Assembly: GCA_010909725.1 (NCBI GenBank)
Contig: JAACMV010000010.1
Location: forward strand, 310,001 to 374,000
DNA from: Picochlorum sp. 'celeri'
Taxonomy: Eukaryota; Chlorophyta; Trebouxiophyceae
DNA: 64,000 nt
Direction of reading: 5' to 3'
Shown here: positions 56,095 through 64,000 of the stretch, one piece after another
Layout of the letters: each line of letters begins with the position of its first letter
How positions within the stretch are numbered: the stretch's first letter is position 1
Program-made: the position numbers and the translations under genes
The notes under the pieces: generated by a model
Databases searched by the model: none
The model's input: only the letters and a program-made list of their open reading frames with translations
What the model was told of the DNA's origin: nothing

Positions 56095-58065
56095 TTACAT
56101 GGATTGCAATCCCCTCGCGGCGAAAAAGCGTACATCAGAATCGGAATCGTTCTTCATCTCTGTCAAGCAAGGCTGCACAACTGTGGTCAGCACTGTTGGC
56201 TCTAAGGATGTAGAGATCTGCTCAAAGACTTTGGCAGCATTGAATCGCACATTTGGTATTGGATCCTGCTGGGCTGACTTGACAATGGCTGGGATGAGTT
56301 TGGAATCCACGCTTGCATTGCTTTTCATGTGGGGTATCAAGGCGGCTATGGTATGCAGTCCTGTGATTCTGTAGAGGTAGTTGCTGTTTTCTAGAGTACT
56401 GAGGATTGGTGGCACCACATTCTCTTCAGCCCAAGAGGGGCCAAACTGCATGGTGAGTTTTTCGAGTGTTTCTATAGCAGCTTCTCGGATGGCACATACC
56501 TTGTCTTGGAGCCAACCAATGCATTGTGGGACCAATTGGTTCTTCAAAAAATCTGGGCCTAGTTGCTCTGCGAGGAGTGGTACGTGGGATATGATGGCCA
56601 AACGCACTCTCCAATGTTCATCTTTTGCTAATTCTTCAATTGCGGGCATGAGGCTGTTCGAGAGCAAATCGACACCGACAACACTACCGACACTATCAAG
56701 CTTTCCAATGACTCCTAGACGAGCTTCTGAGCACTCGTCTTTCAGTAATTCTAAAAATATTGGCAAAAGTTCCTTGGATGTGACATCTTTACCCACCAGA
56801 GGGGACAGCTCTGTCACAACAGCTGCCAATGATATTCTCACGTATTGACTACTGTCTGATGTCAGTTCTTGACAACAAGGTATAATTGATGCCACAATGT
56901 CATCTTTTGATACTAGAGCACTAAATTTGGCGACGCAAGACGCTGCTACTGCTCGCACCTCTGCCTCTGAATCTTGTAGCAGGGACAAAAAGCTTGGGAG
57001 TAGAAGCGAATGAGCCACACTCTTTTTCGCTGATTCAGTAACATCAGGAAGCTGTAAAGCAGATTGATGACGGACTCTCCAGCTTTGGTCTCCCGCAAAT
57101 CGAAGCAGCACTGGGACGATGATATCATTCACAGAGTTCTTCCCACGCAACACTGTGGCAAGAACGCCACAGGATTCGACAGAAATCAACCGGACAGAGT
57201 CTTGGTCTGCATCAAGATATCATGATATCAAATATATTGGATGATCAGATCAGATCGTATCATATAGGGCACGCACCATCTTCTGTCAAACGCTGAAACA
57301 TTGGAAGCAGCTCCACCTCCACTACACCAGGCTCAACAACTCGTATCAATGATGGAAGAGCTTGCGCGCTTGCCCTGCGCACCATTGGAGTTTCATCTTT
57401 ACTCAAAGAAGAAAACCAAGCCCGTATTTGAGATTTGTCTTCCTTCTGAGATTTGCCATATGCTGCTGCTAACAACTGTGTTGCGGACACACGAGCAGTC
57501 CATTCCTTCCCTAACAGACTCTCAATCAGTGGCAGAAAATACTCCTTGATTTTTTGAGATGACATCGCATCAGCAATAGTTACTAAGCTCTCGCTTGCTT
57601 TGTTCCTCACGACAGTCTCATCGACGCTTGCCAGAGTCTCCAAGATTGGAAAAAGTGTTTGGGCATACTCTGCTCCTCCCACAAGAGGGACGAACTTTCC
57701 CAACTCTTCCGCCAAAACCAGCAAAAATTCGTCATCATCATCATGGTTTTCTTCCAAAAACGGAATCAGTTCCTGTCGGGTGCGCTCTTCGCCCAAAGCA
57801 CGAGCTATGGTCTCCAAACGTCTCACCGAGTTCAAACGACGCGATACATCGTCGTTCTTCAGCTCATCTCTGCATGTTGAAAAATAAAGTCAAAATATGA
57901 CACGCTCGAGACATGGTATTCGCGTCTTCAAGGAAAACAATGAGCACGTTGCATTTCCTTGATACATAACCCCCTCTGGTATACACGACACCGCCCACCA
58001 CCACAGTCCCTGACGTACATTAATAGAGCAATAGGATATAGATTATCCGATGGATCAATCGCCAT
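56095..58065 (-). CDS. PP2A scaffold subunit A (PR65)
   Basis: HEAT-repeat scaffold that joins the PP2A catalytic and regulatory subunits. Exons 58065-58019 (MAIDPSDNLYPIALL), 57869-57277 and 57206-56095 give 583 residues, the family's normal length of about 590. About fifteen HEAT repeats are visible: DELKNDDVSRRLNSVRRLET, GDQSWRVRHQSALQLPDV, SSQYVRISLAAVVTELSP, DEHWRVRLAIISHVPLLAEQ, IREAAIETLEKLTMQFG, IPNVRFNAAKVFEQIS. Two introns end in atgcag. It is head to head with the CDK11-like kinase, 406 bp apart. The B'' partner is encoded at 24-26 kb of this same window. Confidence 0.96.
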
Positions 58066-58471
58066 CGTGATCGATATACAGTTCCTGTTCTTGTTCCGCT
58101 GAGTACGCTTTACTTGGTCTGTTCGAGTACACACCTACGAATACAAGAAAGGAATCCTAATAGAACGGATTTTATTTTCACGCATGGGTTACAGAACGAG
58201 GGTTGGCCATTAAATTTATTGGGAGACGCGCCATGGCGCTGGTTGGGATCGTAAATGGAACATTTAAACATTTGAGAAAGTATGAAACTTGGTTATGGCC
58301 AAGGCATGGATATGCATAATAATAAAAAGGATTTTTAATAATGTATTCACGTCGCATTGGTTGAATGAAGGAATTTTGTCGCGTCGTGTTGCAAATCAAT
58401 GATCTCTCCGCTTGTCGCAGTGGAACATCGATCTTTGCTACTGGTGACTTTATGTATGTATATTTGTGAAA
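58066..58471. other. Divergent intergenic region between PP2A-A and CDK11-like genes
   Basis: About 406 bp, AT-rich, with no coding frame that I can support. Presumed bidirectional promoter. No element was recognised. Confidence 0.5.
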
Positions 58472-60165
58472 ATGTCGGGTCGTTTGAATCCAGTGCTGCG
58501 TGAAGCTCTCAGGCTTGAGAAGAAGAAGGCTTTGGAGAGAGAGAAGAAGAAGAGGAAATTGCTTGATAGTGGGAAGGAGACGAGAGGCAACGTCAGTCAT
58601 GGTGGGAGTTTTCAAAGTAAGATGGCAGAGACTGCCCATGCTGAGATTCTCAAGTTTCAAGAGGCAAGAGTTGGTGAAGAAGAGGCTGGAGATGTAGTCA
58701 GAGAAGATGGAGGTATTGGAATGGAGGAAAGGCCTTGTGCTGCTGATGCGATCGAGGATGGGACGGAAGAATTTGATGTTGAGAAGGACTTGAAAGAGTT
58801 GGAGTCTGATGAGGACGGTCCACAGGTTGCTGCAGGTCCTGTGCCTTCAGAGCTCCCTCCTACTGCTGTTGCTGGGCCCATGCCCATGCCCATGCCTGCA
58901 GAAGGTGGAGAGGTGATGGCGTATCCAGAAGTTTCTTCGCAGGAAGAAGAAGAAGAAGAAATAGAAGAAGGAAGAGAAGAGTGTATTCCGGAGAGCCGGG
59001 CACAGGAATATAGTGAAGAGGTGGTACCATTCAAGCATGAGGTGAGCATGATGAAAGGATGTAGGAGTGTGGAGAGATACGAAAAACTAAACAGAATATC
59101 GGAAGGGACATATGGTGTTGTATATAGAGCTAAAGAGATAGAAACTGGTAGGATTTGCGCTCTAAAGCGCATGAAATTGGAACAAGAGAAAAGTGGTTTC
59201 CCCCTGACCTATGTGAGGGAAATAAATGTCTTGTTGGCACTGGAACACCCAAACATTGTGAATGTATCCGAGGTTGTGGTGGGATCTAAACAGAGCGATC
59301 CAAGAAACGACAACGTGTTCCTAGTGATGGAGTATGCCGATCATGATTTGAGGTCAGTGATGGAGAAGAGAATGAGAAAACCCTTCACTGTTGCAGAGGT
59401 CAAGTGCCTCATGCTTCAATTGCTTGCTGGTGTTGCATATTTGCATGAAAACTGGGTGATCCATAGAGATCTGAAAACTGCAAATATTTTGTATACCAAT
59501 AAAGGGCAGCTAAAGATTTGCGACTTTGGTCTTGCGCGTTTGTATAGTTCATTCCCTAGAGAGTATACTCAATTAGTTGTCACTCTATGGTACAGAGCCC
59601 CCGAGCTCTTGCTAGGAGAACGCATGTACTCAACTCCAGTTGATATATGGTCTGTTGGGTGTATTATGGGCGAATTACTGTTGAAAAAACCTCTGATACC
59701 CGGCAAGACTGACATGGAGCAACTAGGCCTAATTTTTGCCATGGTAGGATATCCTAGTGAGGAAGACGTTCAAAGATTCAAGTCGTTTGCATTATGGGAT
59801 AGAATATCAATTAAAAAGCGAGGGAACAATTCGCATGGTCAATTGATGAGCCTGTTTTCAAGTCCCACAGAGGATTATGGCCCACTTTCAGATATTGGAC
59901 ACAGTGGTATTGATCTACTGTATAAACTCCTTGCATTGAATCCGGTACGTTTTTCTTGTATGCAGATGACGTGGATTCCCACGTGTGTACAAATAATAAC
60001 CAGCAATCTGATGGATGTTGCAAATGAATTCTGATGCAGGATAAGAGGATATCAGCAGACGAAGCACTAAACCATCCATGGTTCAAGGAGCACCCACTGC
60101 CAAAAGACCCATCTATGATGCCTACATTCAAATCAACAAACGAATCTCTGCATAATAGGATTTGA
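58472..60165 (+). CDS. CDK11/CDKG-type protein kinase
   Basis: Cyclin-L-dependent kinase group that acts in transcription and splicing. Exons 58472-59944 and 60040-60165 give 532 residues. The first 190 residues are Lys- and Glu-rich ([28 protein letters not shown]), as in CDK11. The kinase domain opens [20 protein letters not shown]. The cyclin helix reads [12 protein letters not shown], related to the CDK11 PITSLRE. Then [40 protein letters not shown] and [20 protein letters not shown], the last a CDK11 trait. The second exon completes the C-lobe ([15 protein letters not shown]). A GAA repeat encodes part of the acidic stretch. Divergent from PP2A-A. Confidence 0.93.
58938..58976 (+). repeat. 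GAA-rich trinucleotide tract in the CDK11-like gene
   Basis: A purine-rich run of gaa/gag codons encodes polyglutamate in the acidic N-terminal region. It is in frame. A second short tandem, three copies of cccatg, lies just upstream at about 58876. Confidence 0.7.
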
Positions 60166-60214
60166 TACTATCTGTTCTCAATCCCTTTTTCCCCTGCAAT
60201 ATAGGAATTTTACG

Positions 60215-62316
60215 CTAGCCTTTTAGGAAATGCCACTCAGCATCTTTTTCCTTGCACAAGATAATGGTTACTCGATTCTTTTCCTCCTTTGTGATAATCC
60301 TACTCCTCTCTGGCAGCACTCGGCCATACATCTTAGGAATATGTAGATGATACGAAGCTTCTTTTCCAATCAACCAAGCTTCTAATGATGAGTTTGTGAC
60401 TCTCACTCTGACAAGATCTTTGGGGATTGGCTCAGGCACATTAAGAATAACTGATACCTTGAAGTCATCATCCATGAAACAAAAATTCTGAATTTCTACC
60501 TTTTTGAGAGAAGGATCAACATCTTCAATGTATACAGAATCACGAGAAGAGGTCTTGTTCCTTGTTGGCATCTCCATCTGAATGACATTGTCAGATTCAA
60601 GAGGAAAGGGCCGGGTCTGAGTTTCTAGGCCCTCTGGAATTTCATACGACAGCCACTCAATTGTGCGATTGACAGGATCATATCCATTCGAGTCCTGAGG
60701 CTTTTTATGCAGTGCAAGTTCCGTTGGATCAAAGTCTCCTGATATTATCCTATTGATCACAGGGCTAATTCTTTCTGCAGACATTTTCATCCCGACCATG
60801 TTCCCTGCACATGGCCCGATCGTCAGCATAGATCCTCTTCCTGCAATAAAGAGCGGTACATCTGGCCACGAGCAAACATCACTCAGCACAGGGTAGCCAC
60901 CAATGCATGTTGTAGGATGTTTCTGCATGAACTTGGACAATATAGGATGCTCCTCAGCATTGTACGCATTTCCACAGGCAATCCAGACAGTATCGCACAC
61001 AATAGAATTAGATGGAGGTGTAACTCCTTCTTGTAACTCCTGCATAGCATGTACATCTTTTGCAAAGGCTGTCCTGTTGGCAGTATTGTTGTCAAACGAG
61101 CTGCAGTCCTTTTTCAATATGTTGGGATTTCTTCTCAACTCTACTTTAACCTGAGATTCTCCTGAAAGATAAGAGACGTCAGCACCCTCGATAAGCGAGA
61201 ACTTCCCCTCCATCTGTAGTTGAAGAAGCAAGTCCCACTGCTTTGGAGTGATGCTTCCTCGATTCCTGACCCTTTGGCACAATTTCATTCGATGATGAGG
61301 GTCCTCAATATCATAGAATGATTTAAGCTGCTTGATCCCCCACCACCCAGGATCACAATCAAACATGCTTTTGCATAATTCCCTTCGTGTGATCATGCAC
61401 ACATGCTTTGCACCCATGTCAATGGCCTGCAAAGCCAAGGTAGCTGCCGTCATGCCACCACCAAACACTGCAATGCTCTTGCCCGTAACTGCTTCACGAT
61501 CTCTGACATCAACTTGGCTATACGGGTATATGTTTTCGATATCACATCCCATGGCGTCAGCTCTCCATGATGGAATGATTGGTTGCACTCCCGAAGTAGC
61601 AACTACAACTGCCTGACAGATGAATGACTGTCCAGAAGAACACATCACTCTCATACTTTTTTTGGTCTCATTCGTCACATATTCAACATCTACAACTGTA
61701 TCTTTGATAACATCTTGTAACGAGCGAGGAAGTTTAGATACCAGTGAAGAACAAAAGTCCAAGAAAATCCTGGATGACGGCAGTGGTGCACTCCCTGGCA
61801 CTTTCTCAAACTCCTGCAATCATAAATACACTAAATCCGCACACTGTCACTACTCCACATGAAATCAAACTCACCTCAGAACGTGCATGCTTCTCTGCAT
61901 AATATTTAAGGGCAAGAGGCTTTGGAGACGGATGAATATTCACTGGCATTCTCATCACATCCACCCCCAGCCTCTCAACATCTGACTTGAAAGAGTGCAT
62001 CCATGCTCCATGGCTATCAATCACAACAACCCCGCCCTGCATCCAGATGCCATGAATCATAAGAGCCTGATGCACTGCTATACTATTATTACATCAGACA
62101 ACCATACCTCGGAATCATGAGCACGAGAGTTCAGCTGAATACGTGTGAGCACGTTCAGCGCCTCCAAAGTGGCACCGACGATGACCACATCACAGAGTCG
62201 CACATTCTGCAATAAAAAATAAATATGTGACCCCATGTAGATGAAACAGATACGCATGGCTTTGTGTAGTATTCTCTGTCGCCAGATCAGGCTACCAAAT
62301 ACCATACCTCTGTCAT
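60215..62316 (-). CDS. FAD/NAD(P)-binding oxidoreductase fused to a C-terminal CS (p23-like) domain
   Basis: Exons 62316-62308 (nine bases, ATG ACA GAG), 62206-62108, 62036-61875 and 61813-60215 give 622 residues. First Rossmann motif: DVVIVGATLEALNVLTRI, with GATLEA in place of the classical GxGxxG. The central NAD(P) motif is SIAVFGGGMTAATLALQAID, followed by CMITRRELC. A conserved late FAD motif reads PLFIAGRGSMLTIGPCAGNM. This resembles bacterial and cyanobacterial FAD-dependent oxidoreductases of unassigned substrate. After about residue 520 a beta-rich module follows (FKVSVILNVPEPIPKDLVRV, SYHLHIPKMYG, NRVTIILCKEKDAEWHFL). The last strand, with its Lys-x-x-x-x-x-Trp ending, is typical of CS domains, which bind Hsp90. 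The fusion is the unusual point. Both domains are in one continuous exon. Confidence 0.8.
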
Positions 62317-62496
62317 TATTCGATTCAATAATCCACTTCAATGGTATTTTAATTCCACAAAGATACTATCGCACATATTATATGTGTGTATAATCGTGAG
62401 ACTGAGCCATATTGATGAGCATTGAGGCTTTGGTCAACCAAGGTTTGAAATTTAAAAATACATGCATCCCACATGTGGGCAGGTTATTCTTACACG

Positions 62497-63456
62497 TTAC
62501 ACCGATGAATCATTCATAACGGGTGATACAACTTTGTCTGTCGAGATGTACTCAACCCACTGCGGCAGTACTGTCCTGCAGCCATACCACCGTCGTGCAG
62601 CCTTGTCCTCAACCCGGTCATCATAGTCATCACTATCGTAATAACTCAAATATCTGATCGCGTCCTCCTCAGAAATCTTGGTCGATCCCAGAGGAGAGTG
62701 ATATACTCCTTCGAGTTCAATCTGCATCGCCCCTTCCAGATGTGCTGATGGAATGGGAACAACCCCATCTCCATATACTTGTGCTTCTCCGCACACCTGC
62801 TTGTACCCAGCTCCCACAACCCGGGCAGATATTGTCCCAGGACCTAATAAATTTGCGCCCTTGACATACTTGCCAGCAATTGTCACGTATGAAATATCTT
62901 CATGGTAGGCACCAGGGCATGTGTTTGAGATGTATGTCAAGATACCTCGAGTCTGATCAATCACACCCTTTGGAGGAGGCAAATGAGGCGACCCCAAGCT
63001 AACAAATCTATCAATACCTTGCCGTTCGAATTCATATAGATACAATCTCCCCAACCAGCCCCCTGCCGAGTGGGCCAACATGGTGATTGGTCCTGCATTG
63101 TTCTGCAGTTTCGCCTTCTCCACAGCATCCCCTACCCGTTCCAAGTACCAGTCGACTGTTGGCCTGGGATTCAGCGTCCCTCTCCAATAATTTGTATCAA
63201 GCAGACCCTTTCCATTCCTTGCCCAGTCCAACCTAGAGACAGAAGCTACGTGTACTTGATATCCATAGGAAGTCGCCAGTTCTGAAGCAAGTTCATCATA
63301 GTCTGCAGCATTGTTCCCAAGCCCTGGCAAAATAACAACAGACCTATCGGAGGATGCGTTCACAGCTACAGATCGACTATTCTGACTCAGAATTCTTGTG
63401 CCACGGCATACGCCCTTGGTCATTCCAGGGTGCTGCTGTCTCGCAGTCCTATTCAT
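62497..63456 (-). CDS. Alpha/beta hydrolase, lipase-like, possibly plastid-targeted
   Basis: Single exon, 319 residues, start MNRTARQQHPG. The first 35 residues are basic and Ser-rich, suggesting a transit peptide. Core: VVILPGLGNNAADYDELASE, then the nucleophile elbow MLAHSAGGWLGRLYLYEF (Ser in HSAGG), VSLGSPHLPPPKG, and GDGVVPIPSAHLEGA with the Asp-containing loop. The likely catalytic His is in VYHSPLGS. Similar plant and cyanobacterial hydrolases act on plastid lipids or are uncharacterised. Its start lies 38 bp from the stop of the EGY-like protease, same strand. Confidence 0.85.
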   Translation of the reverse strand: MNRTARQQHPGMTKGVCRGTRILSQNSRSVAVNASSDRSVVILPGLGNNAADYDELASELATSYGYQVHVASVSRLDWARNGKGLLDTNYWRGTLNPRPTVDWYLERVGDAVEKAKLQNNAGPITMLAHSAGGWLGRLYLYEFERQGIDRFVSLGSPHLPPPKGVIDQTRGILTYISNTCPGAYHEDISYVTIAGKYVKGANLLGPGTISARVVGAGYKQVCGEAQVYGDGVVPIPSAHLEGAMQIELEGVYHSPLGSTKISEEDAIRYLSYYDSDDYDDRVEDKAARRWYGCRTVLPQWVEYISTDKVVSPVMNDSSV

Positions 63457-63494
63457 GATTCATATTATTATCAAATAAATGAAATAGTATATAT

Positions 63495-64000
63495 TTAAAA
63501 TGGAGCAAAATTGGACATTGTGTTGTCTTCAATCAATGGGAATGGCAAGAGGACCATGAGAGGAACAACCATGAGAAGCACAATTGTGATTTTCAATCCT
63601 TGGTTTAGCCCTGAAATTTCTTCTTGGCATGGGACACCTGGGCCTCTCTGAATTGTTAATACTAAGAGTAGCCAAAACAATGCGAGCCCGTTCACGAATG
63701 AACCGATGCCAAGGGCAATGAATGATATCACACTGACCAATTGGGATCCTTGTCGTCCAAAGGCTGCCAATGACAGCTTTCCACCGTCGAGCTCACCGCA
63801 AGGGATCAAGTTGATCGAATTGATGATTAATCCTGCCCATCCAGCGACTAGTAATGGGTTGCAGTCGACCGACTCTGCCGTGAACACGTTGTCACCGAAA
63901 GCTGCCCGAGCCAAACCTCCTACCAGAAAAGATTCACGGAAGGAAGCTGTATCCAACTCGACACCACCCATTGTACCAGTGCTTGTCAGCGCAAGCCCGA
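63495..64000 (-). CDS. EGY-type site-2 metalloprotease (5' part off window)
   Basis: C-terminal end of an M50-family intramembrane protease. The frame stays open to the window edge (SGLALTSTGTMGGVELD), so the start lies beyond 64000. The hallmark NPLLVAGWAGLIINSINLIP is followed by CGELDGGKLSLAAFGRQ, where NxxPxGxLDGG supplies the Asp zinc ligand of site-2 proteases. Two or three further membrane spans follow. The HExxH motif would be upstream, outside the window. EGY1/EGY2 of plants act in the chloroplast and are needed for thylakoid development. Confidence 0.88.
   Translation of the reverse strand, partial: GLALTSTGTMGGVELDTASFRESFLVGGLARAAFGDNVFTAESVDCNPLLVAGWAGLIINSINLIPCGELDGGKLSLAAFGRQGSQLVSVISFIALGIGSFVNGLALFWLLLVLTIQRGPGVPCQEEISGLNQGLKITIVLLMVVPLMVLLPFPLIEDNTMSNFAPF

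Overview
This window is gene-dense nuclear DNA of a photosynthetic eukaryote, most likely a unicellular green-lineage alga; I cannot name the species. Plastid ancestry is shown by a nuclear psbO gene with a thylakoid-targeting signal, an EGY-type plastid site-2 protease, a guanylate kinase with a long N-terminal extension, and a PSTAIRE CDKA-type kinase. Eukaryotic gene structure is clear: short spliceosomal introns (about 50-190 nt), donors usually GTATGT/GTACGT-like, CTAAC/CTAAT branch-like motifs, and acceptors that very often read ATGCAG. There are no CRISPR arrays, tRNA or rRNA genes and no recognisable transposons. About 32 protein genes fill the window, with 30-700 bp between them.

Layout. 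1-5 kb: MTR4 helicase (3' end off the window) and ALG3 on the minus strand, then exosome subunit RRP4 on the plus strand; MTR4 and RRP4 act in the same nuclear RNA-decay pathway. 6-11 kb: a Kir-type potassium channel with two tandem cytoplasmic domains, convergent with an SLC43-like MFS transporter. 11-24 kb: a TPR-J protein, exportin-4, AP beta-adaptin, ESCRT-III VPS20/CHMP6, a J-domain protein, and a carnosine-synthase-like ATP-grasp ligase. From about 15.1 to 24.0 kb reading frames break repeatedly at single bases although protein similarity is kept, which looks like poor local consensus sequence. 24-30 kb: PP2A B'' subunit, CDKA, CDCA7-like zinc finger, PsbO.

31-43 kb: one giant TRRAP/Tra1 gene of eight exons. 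43-50 kb: a Gln-rich unknown, WDR82, cereblon, and a large TRP-like membrane protein carrying a PAN/Apple domain and a Pro-Gln-Glu repeat. 51-58 kb: SETD9-like SET protein, TXNDC17-like protein, a small mitochondrial membrane protein, glucose-6-phosphate 1-epimerase, guanylate kinase, complex I NDUFA1, thioredoxin, and the PP2A scaffold A subunit. 58-64 kb: CDK11-like kinase, an FAD/NAD(P) oxidoreductase fused to a CS domain, a plastid-type alpha/beta hydrolase, and a partial EGY protease.

Most promising for novelty: the Kir channel with duplicated cytoplasmic domain, the oxidoreductase-CS fusion, the PAN-bearing TRP-like protein, the ATP-grasp ligase, two convergent gene pairs whose coding 3' ends overlap, and two head-to-head pairs that each join a PP2A subunit to a CDK.
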